64,000 bases of DNA from Tetrapyrgos nigripes (lineage: Eukaryota > Basidiomycota > Agaricomycetes > Agaricales > Campanellaceae), in assembly GCA_013368315.1 (NCBI GenBank), contig JAACJM010000147.1:62001-126000 (forward strand), in the 5' to 3' direction. Position 1 is the stretch's first letter; the number at the start of each line of letters is the position of its first letter. The translations under genes and the position numbers were made by a program. Below are positions 26,210 to 38,950 of the stretch, one piece after another. Under the pieces are notes generated by a model, which saw only the letters and a list, made by a program, of their open reading frames with translations, was not told the origin of the DNA and made no database searches.

Positions 26210-27491
26210 AGACTGAGCAGACAAAGATGACAAGGCAGACACAGTCCAGCCTGAGCTGTCTATTTATATTTAGTAACATTTAATTGACCTGGTTGAATGA
26301 ATTCATTGTATTACATCCTGTAAATTTTCAGTAAGCCCTTCTGTATTAATTAATTGACATGCACTGCAAATCCATCCAACAAGTCTCTTGTAAGTCCATT
26401 GGATATACATGATGACTTACAAAATAGTCACTTTTCAGTAAAGTCATTGTAATGTCTTGTGACTTACAAGTGTCTTACTGTGACCAGTCTGTCACACTAT
26501 ATATTCTCCATTTAGCATGCAGGTTTTTTCCAGAGACTTACAAGATAGACTTTTAAAACCTGCATCTTGTAATTCCCTTGTAAAACCACAAGTCTTTCTA
26601 TGGTATTACTGTGACACACCTGTCCCTCCGTAAATTCAGTGTAAATATGAGCAGTCTTACCCAAGACTTTCAAGTTCTACCTTCTGGTAAGTCCTCTGTA
26701 AATTTTACTTGGTTTACAAATTGTCTTACTGTGACATTATCTCACACTGAAATACCCTGGTATTTCAGTTCTGTTTTACAAGAAGACATACTGTGACAAA
26801 AAAGTCACCTTGTAATTCCACTGTATGCTCTTCAATGCTATACTGTGACAAAGCCTCACACTGAAAGTCCAAGGTATGTCCTTGCAGCTTACAATGGTCT
26901 TTCAGAATAGTCCTCATTTTTTGTCTATTTTGTAATACACTTGTAAGTCAAGCCAACTTACATATTGATTGGTTCCCCATAATACTCTTGTAATACTCCA
27001 GTAAGGCTGAGGATTTACCAGTGTTTGTAGCAAATCTTTCTTGTAATTCCTTCATAATACAGCTAGTCTTACAAGTGTATTACTGTGACTTGATTGTCAC
27101 TTTGTAAATTTCCTGTAGATTTTGCTTCCTTGTAAGTCCTTTGTAAATCTCTCTTGCCTTACTGTTTGTCATACTGTGATTATCTGTCACACTGAAATAC
27201 TCCAGTATTTCCTATGTGTCTTACTACATGACATATTGTGACAAAAAGTCACCCTGAAATTCCTGTGTAATTCCACAGTATATCCACCAAGGGTATACAG
27301 TGACAGCAAGTCACACTGAAAGTCCATGGTATTTCTTTATGACTTACAATGGTCATACAAGGTTGTTCTAATTTTTTCTGTCTCTTGTAATACTAATGTA
27401 TGACAAGGAGTCTTACATATTGATTGGCTTGGTGTAATACTCTTGTAAAACCTCAGTAAAGCAGAGGATTTACAAGTGTTTGCACCCAGTG
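26210..27491 (-). repeat. Right terminal arm (inverted)
   Basis: This is the reverse complement of the left arm, including the nine palindromic sites, ending GTGTTTGCACCCAGTG at 27491. The inner boundary sequence (GACTGAGCAGACAAAGATGA, then CAAGGCAGACACAGTCC) occurs three times in a row, at about 25994, 26073 and 26213. Confidence 0.85.
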
Positions 27492-27650
27492 AGTGGGAAT
27501 GGGAGTGAGCGGAGGGATGTAGTAGAACAAGAACAAGAACTAGTGAGGAGGAATGAAGACGGGAAGAATTGACGATGGGGATGCCTGGAGGCTGGAGGCT
27601 ATGCGGTGGACTTGGATTGCGACCTGGTCAGACAGAACCGGCCCTCAAGC
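27492..27650 (+). repeat. Repeat family R1, copy a, right part
   Basis: After the AGT duplication the sequence continues R1. GTGGGAATGGGAGTGAGC follows GGCGTAGGAGT of the left flank, as GGCGTAGGAGGGGTGGG does in the minus-strand copy near 47825. GGGGATGCCTGGAGGCTGGA (27576) corresponds to 47715-47696. Confidence 0.65.
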
Positions 27651-30600
27651 AGTCGGCCATGTGGTGTTACTACTGTCTCTCTCTTTCTTTCGCATTGGGT
27701 CGTTTCTAATGCTTCAAGCTGGATTACTAGAGGGGAGCTAGGAGAAAGAATCGAAGGCACTTTGTCTCTTTGGTGAGTCTTCGTTTTGGTTGTGTACTAT
27801 CGTTGAAGGATGCTATTCCAAGCGCTAACTTGTTCCTTTCGTGTTCTTCAAAAAGCTACCACCGTCTCTCCTTTATCCGCAACTTCACCTAGTACCGACT
27901 CTTGAAGCACTAAATACTACGTACCCAACGGATTTCCCTACTACTCAGCCCGCATCAATGGAGAGGCGAAGGTATTGAGTAGATGCGGCCAACGTGAGGG
28001 CTGTGGAAGTGTTGGTGGTGAAGTATACATTGAGAGTGGACTGGTTGTGGCGTGTGCTGCGGTGGTGACGAGCAGAAGAGAGTTTGGGTCAGTGGAGAAG
28101 GGTTAAGGATGAGGATGGAGATAGAGATGTAGTATTAGGGTTTCGTTTTCGCTGTAGATGGACTGAAGGTAAGTTGTTGATCTTGGAGTTGTACCTCTCT
28201 TCATACTGACTGAAAAACCCCCGTTCCTTCCCACCGCACTCTTCTCCTCCCTCAACGATGTTACTCTCTCCACCTACCTTTCCAATCCCAAATGGACAAC
28301 GTACCCCTCCACCGACGCTACCGTCCTCTCCGTCGTTTCATACGCCGTCTTTTGGCTCAAAAGCCTTTCTACCAGAGGATGGCCCTCCTATACCAGCTCC
28401 CGCTACGTCGAGACGCTGTCTATGGCCGTCTTTACTCATACCCCTCGTACTCTTCCTCATAGCACCATATGCCAGGTGGATACGTGATCCTGCTGTGATG
28501 GATTTGGTTGTTGGATCACAGGGTACCGAAGACGGGTCGTTGGGCATACGCAAGGGACATCCACTTTTTCCTCAACATGACCAACTCGGATTCATTCTGC
28601 TCCTGTCGTTCATTCGGCATGCCTCAATCTTTTTCAGACTCGTTTGTTAATGCCCAAACGAACTGGGGAAAGGTGCCACTGCTTCGCATGGCCAATTACG
28701 AGGCCTGTTTAAGTAAAACAGTTTCGTATGCAGTAAAAAATAGATAGAGCCCGATACTGTACCATTTTAATGTAACAGCACCTTTAAATGACCTTGGATT
28801 AGAGGTATCCATAGTGATTCAGAGTCTCAGAGAGTGGCTCTTGATGACTTTTGATGGCTGTTGAGGGAAGGTAAACGCGTCTGAACTTGGTGCATCGACA
28901 GCGATGGAGGGAGGGCAGGAATGACGTGTCAGTTGAGCGTCAGCTGAAATGGCAGTGTTCGGGCACTTCGGAGTGCTGAGGTGGCGTGTAAAAGTTAGAA
29001 CCCGTGAGAAAGCTTGATACTCAATTGGGGGGTTGACATAAGTTAACTCGGCCTAAAGGGCCTCGTAATGTGACGTTGTTGAATGAGGTGTTGTACAGGA
29101 CTTGTAATCCACTGGATGCGGCGGATACGTGTACGAATGGTTTAAGGGATTGGGTTGATGGGATTATGGCGAGTTGCGGGCAAGAGTGAGAGGAGAGAAA
29201 TGAGATTGTGGTGCAGACGAGGGTTGGTGAGTGGGTTTCTCCTTTCCATATGGGGTAAAGTGCCATCGCTTCGCGTGGCAAGCTACGAGGCCCTCAGATC
29301 AGGGGAGGAAGCAAGGAGGAAGACAAGGCGCACCCTGATGCTGCCTACGCTGCCTTGGTTATGTGTTTGTCCGAGGAAGCCGTGAACGACATCATGATGG
29401 TCTCGACTCTCGACCGTGATTCCAGATCTATGATCAATGAGCGCTTGCCGAGCGCCAACGAACAGGGGTGGGAGTTTGAACCCATGGAAAAATTTTCGAG
29501 GTCAACCTAAGTTAACTGGGGCAAAGGGCCATCGCTTCGCGTGGCAAATTATGAGGCCCTTTCACGTAGTCCAACTCAGGTTATGCAAAAGGGATCGGTG
29601 GAAAAGAGGGAAGAAGGGTGTTAAGCAGACTGATTTGGCACTAGTATCACGTTGTGGTTATTGACGTCAACGGTCCTTGGATCTGGTCCAGACTGAGTCT
29701 GGACATTCCGGTTGTCGGGGAGGGCAAAGACCGGCTGTGGCAACGAAAAGGGGTGGGAGTTTGAACCCGTGGAAAAGTTTTCGAGGTCGACCTAAGTTAA
29801 CTCAGCCTAAAGGCCTTGTAACTCAGCCTACAGGCCTCGTAATCCTGCCTTCCGCTCTCCAACACAAACACGTACTGTTATGCTTACTCCATCGCTCAGG
29901 GGGCTTCCGCCGCATCCAATATATACATCTATTCCTTACCGCTAGGCGTCCACTTCCCGGATAGTGGAAAACCGAGCTGTGAAGCCTGTGAGAGAGATTT
30001 GTTGGGGATTATTAGGAGTTGGTTGGGTATGTGACATTGTTTCATTGAGTTTTCGTCGTGCTGATGTTTTCTTCTTTTATGTATATTTCCCCTCCTTCTC
30101 CACGATCTCTTCCACTTCTCAAAATACAACTAGCATCGTTACCGACGCTGACATCGACCCAACACGACCCTGATGATACCTCGCCCGCTGTAGGTCTCAA
30201 AAAGACGTATGTGGATGCGGTACAGGTGTAGAGGGGGTATGTGGGGAAGGGTTTATTACTAGTGGGCCCTCTGTTACTGGAAGTGGGGCGGTGGGTAATC
30301 ATGCCAGTGGGGCGAGGGTATGTGTGTACGAGGAGATGGTGGGGTGTTGAGAGTGGTGTTGGTTGCAGTTGGAATGGTAGAGGTTCAGGTGTCGGCGTAG
30401 GATTATGGGCAGGAATGAGCACAGAGCGAGGAGTAGTAGGAGTAAGAAGGAAGATGGTGAGACGGTGCAGATGGCTGGAGGTTGGAGGCTACCCAAGGTA
30501 GTGGAAGCTAGGTGGCGGAGGGTTCTGTGTACTGCGTGCGGGATTTAAATTTGGGTTTGGTACAGGCATTGGTACAGGCATGAGGTGGGAGGAGGGAGCG

Positions 30601-32090
30601 AGAGGAGCAGGCATTGGGTCCCTTGGGGGTCGTTTGTGATTGGTGCTGGTTTATGGGATGGCATGGCCCATGGGTTCATGGGTTCATGAGAGTGATGAAG
30701 TTTCGTCTTGCCTGGGGCCTCAGCTAAGGTGGAGGCAGAGCAGTGGAAGAATGCCACTAGAGCAGTAACAGTGGATGGTTTATAGACATTGGAGGTATTG
30801 AGGGAGGTCTGAGGTATAGGGCTATGGGTTACAGGTGGTGACGGGTCTACTACGGTTCACAGTCTTCACAGTCCTTGTCATCCCCAACGCCACAGCTACT
30901 GATGCTACCAACACCAACGCCGACACGTTGTCTTTCTCTCTCCTTTCGCTGTACTACCACCTCCTACGCACTTCTGTGACATTGACATGTACCCCCAAAG
31001 TTTTCTCTCGTTGCCTCGTCTTGTTGCCTCGTCTTGTTGCCTCATCTCGTTGCCTCGTCTCGTTGCCTCGTCTCGTCTCCAACTCTCTCCGAAATCGTTC
31101 CCAAGCCGAGTGCTCATCAATACGGTCATAGTCCACAGTCTACCCAACTCCCAGGTTTACTCAAGTTCACTGCTAGCTGCTATCGTGAAACAGGGATACA
31201 AGACGACAGTATGGACACACCCTGAGAACGTGTAGGTGGAGGAGAAGGCAAAGGTGAAAGTGTTAGGACACAGGATGAAGGACGTATCAGGAGTTGGCGA
31301 AATATGCTGCAAGGGGAAGGAACGTGGAGAGAGTAAGAGGAGTATGAGGGAATGGGGGAAGAGGGGAGGAAATGGATACTGGGGGATTTCTCTCATCCTT
31401 TGGGCTGAGCCGTTTTGGCTATCATTGATCACCTATTTCTTTTGTCTTTTGTCGGTGGCTCCCTTATTGTCACCCCTACCCACATTTTTCCGCTTCTGCC
31501 TCTACCTCTAGGTTTATACGCTACATGCTTTGTGCTCCATCCATACTCCATCTTTTCCTATTCTTCCCTGACACCATACATATACATACTCGTATAGGTC
31601 TATCGCTCGTTTTTTCTCTTGGTCTTGGTCTTGGTCTTTGGAATGTATATATACCGGTTGCTTGCTTTTCCATCTCGTTTCTTTTCTTCTTCTTGGTTGT
31701 TTCATTTGGGCTCTGCGTTTTGCGCATGTAAATGAACTATTTTGACCTTACCTTAGCACTCTTTTCTCCTTCTGGGCATCCTTTTATTATCTTGGAACAC
31801 ATCCAAATTCCTTCGTGTTCTTTTGCTTCTTTCTTTGGGATTTGCTGCTTGTCGTCTGGTTACTTCTTTTTTTTTCTTTTGTTCCTTTTGATTTCGCTAG
31901 TTACTGACCTTGGTCTGGCTTTATTTTTTTGGGTTTAAGTTCCTCTCGGCATCGTCTTTGTCATTGGTGGAGATTGCTTCACCTTCTACTCTTGCCTACA
32001 TACATACATATGTAGTCTTATACACATACTTGCATACTATTTTTTTACAAGAGCCTGAGCCCAAGTTGCAGTTCGAGTCCTGCCCGCAAT
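27650..32090 (+). repeat. Repeat family R1, copy b
   Basis: This block is collinear with copy c (48834-45570, minus). Anchors are GTGGATACGTGATCCTGCTG (28470), CAAAAAGACGTATGTGGATG (30199), GAAGTTTCGTCTTGCC (30699), GGTTACAGGTGGTGACGGGT (30829) and the CT-rich end TCTTGGTCTTGGTCTTTGG (31619). It contains remnants of at least two Ser/Pro-rich protein genes. It is interrupted by short GGCCTCGTAA-type elements at 28660-29860. A peptide at about 29876-30030 reads CYAYSIAQGASAASNIY followed by Cys residues, resembling the C-terminal cysteine region of fungal secreted DUF7729-like proteins (weak). Confidence 0.7.
28660..29860 (+). mobile_element. Cluster of short dispersed elements (GGCCTCGTAA family)
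   Basis: One end type reads GGGGMAAGKGCCAYCGCTTC followed by GCRTGGCAARTTACGAGGCC, at 28664, 29250 and 29516. The other reads ACCTAAGTTAACTCGGCC followed by TAAAGGGCCTCGTAA, at 29035, 29500 and 29790. An internal segment (GACGTCAACGGTCCTTGGAT at 29664, GGGTGGGAGTTTGAACCC at 29752) recurs at 39190-39310 in reverse. The units are 200-500 bp and non-coding, so they are probably non-autonomous elements inserted next to each other in R1. Confidence 0.6.
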
Positions 32091-32437
32091 GATCCATCTC
32101 CTTTGAGGCGATGATGTACCAATACCCGTATATCAGTGGACAGGAGCCAGGACCCACATCCGTATATTCACAGACTGGGGCCAGGCTGGTGACACGCCGG
32201 CAATGTAGGTATATAGCCAGGCCATTCCACCACCTGGAAGCGGCACGTCTCGGCATGACTCCTCCTATTGGGCAGCGGGCGATTAACTGAAATGGGATCC
32301 CGATGGGGCGGGAGATCAGGTGGAGCTATTTGATGGGATCTCATTCTCAGACATAAGACCCCACGAGGTCGCGAGGCCATCCAGGGTTGGCAGGTGTTGG
32401 TCCGCAGGCATGCTGATATATGTATCTCAGCTCATTA

Positions 32438-33814
32438 CATCACACAAAATGACGTCCAGTTGTAGTTGGAATATAACACAGAGAACTCAAAGAATAGCTA
32501 GAAACATTCTAGTAGATTGTATTGCCTTTAGAACTGATCACATATATTCTGACAGGATTATAACTGCAAGAATGATTCCAGTACATAGAAATATTCTACA
32601 GGTTGTAACCAGATTCTGAACATTGTAATGGGATTGAAACTGGATTGTAACCAGATTGTAACTAGACCAATCACAACTGAACGAAGCAGTGGCCCATGCC
32701 CTTGCTCCCATTTCTTACATTGATATCAATTATAAGCGTCAAGATAATTATATTTATCCACTACTACTACGGACACCAAAGTACTCTAACAATAAGGTAG
32801 ATATAACAAACAAATGATGAAACAAAATGAGGATTTAAGACAGATAACAGACAAGAAGTCGCCACATTATGCTCATCTTGCATCCTAGGAGGGAAACATA
32901 GTACTCCCATACAGCTGCACCACTGTTCTGTCATTCCATATTTTCCCTGATTCATTCATGATCATTGGTTTTTCCAACTCCCTTCTTTACTGCTAACGTG
33001 GGCCTTCTAGTAGGTCTCTCCTTTTATCTATGCTTAGTAGACTGTGATGTAGTTTATTTTCTACTGAGCATCTGTATCTCAGGTGTGAGTCTCCAAGTAA
33101 TAACCAACATCATCGGACCCATTGCTCTGTTAGTGAGTGCTCCTCAGTAGTCAGTACAAATGCGCAATGGGTATGGCTCTTTACATTGGTATTGGTAACT
33201 TCAGTGGTGTAATTGTGAATGTGTATCAAGGCTGGGTTCAGGATCTGTAGCATGTAACTTTGGGACTCACTTCTAACCCTCTGGCAATGGTAATCTCTTG
33301 CAGTAATATTTTGTTCACAAACTGTACCCTAGATCGTTGTAATACTTACTTTGAAGACTCAGCATTGTAATAGTATTATATTTTGTGGAATTGTTGGGGG
33401 AGATTGTAACCTAGTTCTAAAGACATGGAATGGTGCTTTCTGGTTGTGAGCCAGTTGCAACTAATAGAAAGATTTTATGCTCTGGAATGGTTCTACTGGT
33501 TATAATGTCTAGAATTATTCTCTTGCTTGCAATCTTTAGAAATATTCTGAATATTGTAACATCATTCCAATCAGATTCTAACAAGATTCTAACACCACAA
33601 GATATTGCAACCCCATTATAAGGGGATTCTAATACCCCCCTCATATTATAATGGTGTTCTAATACAATAGAATCATTCTTTTATGTCGGAATACCATTTC
33701 AACTAGCCTGGGTGGTTGCAAGATGGTTGTAATAATGTTTCAATATAGACCTAAAGTTCTACTTGGTTGTAACCTTAAGAATGGGATTACAACTGGACGT
33801 CATTTTGTGTGATG
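32438..33814. mobile_element. 1.4-kb TIR element with TTA duplication
   Basis: The ends are inverted repeats of 27 bp starting CATCACACAAAATGACGTCC. Both flanks carry TTA (32435-32437 and 33815-33817). A 3-bp TTA/TWA duplication is usual for PIF/Harbinger elements, so this is probably a non-autonomous member. The interior is AT-rich with many GATTCTAACA/TTGTAACC-like words and no coding frame. Confidence 0.75.
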
Positions 33815-33952
33815 TTAGGCTGTGTACACTGTATAGTTGTCAGCATATATGTATTATCTCGAATGTTTGATAAGGAGGCACAAACTTCGCAGCTTATGGT
33901 CTCAGAACCCGTACGCGATTCTGGAAATCATATATGTATGCGGGGATGACAG

Positions 33953-34322
33953 TGTCATGAAGAGGTAATCGCTTAGATAGCGATAACGGTGACAGCCAGA
34001 AGCTAACAGACAGCAGTAAGTACTGAAACTACAAGGTCTATCAGTAAAAGTGAGACAACTAGTGAAGAGGAGAATGCACACCTGGTCCCAATGACAAAGA
34101 GGTCAAAATGGGGAACCAGGTGTCAGAACAGGGTTTATATATGTAAAAGTAAAGGTGTAAAGGAAGCTGTAATCAAAGGTGTAAAGAAAGCTGTAGAAGA
34201 AGCTGTATCAGAGAAATGAAAGGTCCGGTGAGTAGCATGTAGAACAAGAGTCATATGGTGTAAAGGTCTGAGGATAGGGAGATAAGAAGAAATAAATAGT
34301 ACCAAATATAGACGTCATGACA
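33953..34322 (-). repeat. LTR of the minus-strand Ty3/gypsy element
   Basis: The segment has TGTCATGA...TCATGACA ends. On the minus strand it follows a purine tract (AAGTGTAGGAGGGGGG, from 34338 down) that directly abuts the TAATGTCATGAC start. A TATA-like CATATATAAACCC lies at about 34145. The plus-strand gypsy element at 60361 begins with the same TGTCATGACA. The matching 5' LTR is absent because the element is truncated near 36975. Confidence 0.65.
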
Positions 34323-34359
34323 TTACCCCCCTCCTACACTTCATCGTCCTCAATGAATC

Positions 34360-36948
34360 CTAAAGCTTTGTTGCCTCTGGTTGTTTCTTGTGGAATGCAG
34401 TGATCTTGTGTTTTGCATTTTTGAGATTTGGAACTGGCTCCCATGAGTTGTGGCTATCATCATACCCTTTCCACTTCACAAGGTATTCCAGTCGCCTCCA
34501 TCGTATTCTGCTATCCAAAAGGGTGTCCACTTCATATTCAGGCTCGTCCTCCCCTTTGAGGTATACTGGCTCTGGCTCTTCAGGTAAGAGCCCATTCACC
34601 AGATTACCCTTGTAGGGGTAGAGTTTGTCAACATGGAATACTGGGTGCAGACGACTAAGGGATTCAGGAAGGTCCAACCGATAGTCCAAGTCTCCAACTT
34701 TTTCTGTAATTTCATATGGTCCCAGTTGTCGGTCGCCCAACTTGTCACTTGAAAGTTTCAAGTTGATGTCCTCTGCACTCAGCCAGACATAGTCTCCAAC
34801 CTTGAACTGATGTCCCTTCTGCTTCCCTCTCTCATATCCTTCTTTCATACACCATTTGGCTAGGTGTAGTGCTGACCCTGCATCTCTCCAAACCTCCCTC
34901 AGGATGTTTAGGCAGTCTTCTACATCTGGGATGCCTGTACGATGGCCTACTTGTATGTTGAAAAGAGGAAGGTAGCCATAGGTCACCTCGAAAGGTGCCA
35001 TACCATGTGCAGAGTGTGTACAAGAGTTCAGAACGAATTCAGCCATAGGGAGGTGTTCCACCCAGTCATCCTGCCTATAATTTGTGTAGAGACATAGATA
35101 TTTCTCTACTTCCTGGTTGGCTCATTCTGTCTGTCTGTTTGTCTGGGGTCGATAGCCTGAGGAAAGGCTTGACTTGATCCCCAGTCAGTCTAAGAGCGAA
35201 CACATGGCTTGGGCTGCAAACTGTGGGACACAGTCTGACATGAAATGAAGTGGGAGGCCATGAAGATGGAAGATTTCTCAGTAGTATAGGTGATATTAGA
35301 GGTGCAGGGGACGGTATGGACTTGTTTGCCATAGAGATTGGTGCAGACAAGGATTGTGTCATAACCTTGCAAGGATGGTAGCTGTGTAATAAGATCTACT
35401 CTGACTTCTTCCCAGAGTCCTAAGGGTATGTCCAGAGGCTGGATTACTGCTTCTTCCTGGCACACTTTTCACACCCGTCCATGTACTTCTCTACAAAAGA
35501 GCGAATGGTGGGCCACCAGAAGTGTGGGATTACCAAGTCCAGCATCCCATGTAGCCCTGGGTGCCCTGCTGAAGGTTTGTTGGGGCATTGTTCTACTATT
35601 TCCTTCTGTAGTTCTTCATCTGGAGGAACATAGACTCGTCCCTTGTGATATACCAATCTCTTCCACTTGGGTAAACCATTGGCCAGTCATTGTAATCCAT
35701 CCTTCTTAACACTTCCACTTCTCTTCCCAGTGTCTGCTGAATCCATTCCTCTAGGGGATTGACTAGCATAGCTGCAGCAAGCTTTACAAAGTGCTCTGGT
35801 CTGAGTACCGTGGTCTCCAAATTGTCCTCTTGGTTAGTTACTTGGTGGGAGGGAAGGCAGGAGAGAGTGTCTGCTTGGGTATTTGCCTTGCCTGGATGAT
35901 GGACTAGCCGGAAGTCAAAGCATGATAGCCAGAGGGCCCACCTTGCTTGTGCAGTTCACCAGAACTCTAGATTGGAGTGGTCTGTGATGATCTCAAAGGG
36001 CTGTGGTAGTCCTTCCAGATAGCTCTGCCAGTCCTTCAGCACTTCAATGATGGCCAACATTTCCCAGTCATAGATTTTGTAATTCCGTTCAGCTGGCTGC
36101 ATAGATGCTGAACAGAATGCTACCAGGTGCCAGAGACCATCTTCTATCATCTGCATTAGGGCTCCACCCGCTGCAAAGCCAGAAGCATCTACTTCAACAC
36201 AGGTAGGGCGGTCCAGTAACCAGAGTGTAAGGATGGGAGTGGATGTGAAGGCTGTTCGAAGGGAGTCAAAAGCTTCCTGTTGGTGAGTTCCCCAGTTAAA
36301 CAAGATGTCTTTACATGTAAGGTCGTTCAGAGGTCGAGCAGTTTTAGCAAAGTTCTCTATGAATCGTCAGTAGAAATTTGCAAAACCCAGGAATGCCCAA
36401 ATGTCTCGGACATTGTGGGGAACTGGCCAGTGCCATACTGCTGCTACCTTCACAGGGTCCATACAGACTTGCCCTTCCCAATTTCTCTGGCCTCAGATAC
36501 AGATCATTCTTCTTTAGCCTTGCTAGCACTTCTCGAACCACCCCCCAATGCTCTCCCAGGGTTCCACTGAAGATCAGAATGTCGTCCAGATAAACTGCTA
36601 CTTTTCCTGCTGCAATCAGGTCTGAGAAGATGGAGTTCATAAGGCCCTGGAAAGTAGCTGGAGAGTTCATCAACCCAAAGAACATGACAGTAGGTTCAAA
36701 AAGCCCTCAGTTGGTGGCAAACGCTGCCTTCCACTCATCTCCTTGTTTGATCCGGACATTGTTATATCCCCAACATACATCAAACTTGGTGAAGTACTTG
36801 GCTCCTTGGAGACAGCTGACTATGTCAGTGACAGGGGGAAGAGGGTAGTAGTTCTTAATGATGGTATACTCGTTTAGGCCCATCCTATCTTTCAATTACG
36901 GCAGGTCATTGTTGTCAACAGTCTTTACCATATCGTCCACCACTTAGT
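34360..36948 (-). pseudogene. Ty3/gypsy pol remnant with chromodomain integrase
   Basis: Pieces run on the minus strand from 36948 down. The RT segment has [39 protein letters not shown] and the catalytic YLDDILIF. RNase H follows (36303-35956, with VEVDASGFAAGGAL and ITDHSNLEFW). The HHCC zinc region is at 35656-35444 (HPGLHGMLDL...CEKCARKK). A diverged integrase core (about 35450-35075) and an intact 233-codon C-terminal integrase/chromodomain frame (35061-34360, with EYLVKWKGYDDSHNSWEP) complete it. Stops and frameshifts separate the pieces. Gag, protease and the first part of RT are missing because the YR element abuts at about 36975. Chromodomains in this family guide integration to heterochromatin. 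The copy is not functional. Confidence 0.9.
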
Positions 36949-37031
36949 CTTCAGGGGTTGTTCCTTCCCTAGATTATGGTGTGCCCTTTTGAGTCTCATC
37001 TGTTGGATAGCAGTTAGGAAACTGAAAATAG

Positions 37032-37830
37032 ATGGACTACATGTATACATGGATGATTTCTTTGGCTGGGATTTCACTGATAATCTTATCTTCTTTTGAG
37101 AAATGCACAGACCAGGCAAACAAGTCCAACTCCCTATTCTTTGAGAGCAGCTCAGTTGTCCATTTGATGACTCAGAACAGGAGCATGGTGAGAGTCTCAA
37201 GATCATCAGCTTCTGGCTCGATATCTGGGTGGGATCAATGTCTCTACCGCTTCCATCTATCACTGAGCTCATCAATCAAATTTCCTCCTTTCTCAATACC
37301 CCCAGTTGCAAGCCTCCTCTACACTCCTGGTTACGACTAGGTGGTCACATTAACTGGGCTTTCAATGTTCTGCCCTGGGGTCGTCCTGCCCTATCTGAAT
37401 TCTACCAGAAAATCGGCAGAAAATTGTACATGAATGCTGGAATCTTCATCAATGCTGCTGTCAGACACAATTTAGAATGGTTATGTTCTATTCTTCCCTC
37501 AGCTATTGGGATCAGATTTGTTGACGACGGACACTGGAAGGATCACAACGCTGACATGGTTTTCTGGACAGATGCTAGTCTGACAAAAGGCCTTGCCTTC
37601 GTCTTCGCCAGCTCAGGGTTCGTATACCCACTACAACCTCCCCCTCCATCTATCTCCATCGACATATTCTTCCTCGAACTCATTGCTATGCTATCTGCCA
37701 TCCAATATGCTGTGTCTCTCCCCTCTCCTCCAAAGAAAATCCTCATTTGGTCAGACACCCTCAATTCACTCCATACAAGAAATCACATGCACACCTGTGT
37801 GCTTCTCACCATAGCAGGATAGACATGTGT
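37032..37830 (+). pseudogene. YR (DIRS-like) retroelement RT-RNase H, 5' truncated
   Basis: The first segment (frame with LHVYMDDFFGWDFTDN, about 37040) shows the reverse-transcriptase catalytic box. The frame 37229-37822 continues with DIWVGSMSLPLP-type sequence, then RNase H: VFWTDASLTKGLAF, then FFLELIAMLSAIQYAV, then ILIWSDTLNSL. The family end motif HIPGKENICADLLSRL lies in another frame at about 37840, so frameshifts are present. This RT-RH-recombinase order is that of tyrosine-recombinase retroelements rather than LTR elements. The upstream half of RT is missing. A gypsy fragment of opposite strand lies immediately upstream. Confidence 0.8.
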
Positions 37831-38950
37831 GTCCGTCATATTCCAGGTAAAGAGAACATATGCGCTGACCTACTTTCCCGACTTCTCTTTGACGACTTTC
37901 GTCGCCAATTCCCAAGCTACCACATCTGCCTCTTCGATCCCCAAGGGATCTCTTGCCAGCGCGCTGGAACGGGTGCTTTTAAAGTGTCTTGGGGGACGCA
38001 GTAAGCCTCGTGTCCCCCAGCCCATTCAGTCTCACAAATCTATTGATGAGAGAGTTGAATTTCTCGCCACCAATGCTATAGAAGCCACCACTCTGGGTGC
38101 ATATGGTACTGGAGCTAGAGACTATGTCACCTTCTGTATTGACCATAGCATATCTCTCGAACCCACTCCCCAAACCCTTGCCCATTATATCACTTACACA
38201 TCCCAATTTGTCACCTCAGGTCCCGAGTACCTGACAGTTGCTCATCACTTCCTCTGTGATATCTATCCTGACTTTGTCAAGAATTGTTCAGATCCTCTAG
38301 TACAAGCAACTATTTCAGGGTCCAAAAAGATCCGTGCTGACCCAGTGAAACAAAAACTTCCTCTATGCCTTGCCCACCTACAAGCCTTTTATGACTGGTA
38401 CTTGAAGGACCCTACTTACGACAACCTTCTCTTCATCACCATTCTTTCCTGTATTTCCTATGGCTGCCATCACGCTGGGGAATTGGTCGTCTCCAACTCC
38501 AAAAGCTCCAAATCAAGACTAGGTTACCAAAAGCTTGTCAAACGTTCCTCCCTCTCATTCTGTCATCATCATGTGCAGTATCACCTACCTTATCATAAAG
38601 GTGACCATTTCTATTGGGGCTCAGACATCCTGCTCTCACCAAAGCATGTTGCAGACCCTGTTTCCCTACTCCACTCCTTCGTACAACAACATGATTCGCT
38701 CCATGGTGCCAAAGCCCCTCTTTTCCTGAGGTCAGATGGCTCATTACCATCCCGACAATGGTTCAAATCCATCTTCTCACTTCTCAACCAGAAATATGGT
38801 GGCCACTCTGTTCGAGCTGGCTGTGCAACATACTATGCCTCCCTTGGACTCTCGGAGACAGTTATTCAAGTGCTAGGATGTTGGTTGTCTGAAGCCTGGA
38901 AAATCTATATTTGGAATCACCCCACAATCCATGCCCTGAGACGTAACTGA
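37829..38950 (+). pseudogene. Tyrosine recombinase of the YR retroelement
   Basis: A 373-codon open frame overlaps the end of the RNase H region. Its C-terminal half has the recombinase signature: ITILSCISYGCHHAGEL (residues about 204-219), HSVRAGCATYYA with the H-x-x-R pair at 326/329, and LGCWLSEAWKIYI with the nucleophile Tyr at about 360. The first catalytic arginine, expected in G-C-x-R-x-G-E-L, is His at residue 215, so the enzyme is probably inactive. A CGC-to-CAC change would explain this. The frame is otherwise uninterrupted. The true start is uncertain because the N-terminal 40 residues overlap the RNase H end in another frame. Confidence 0.8.
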
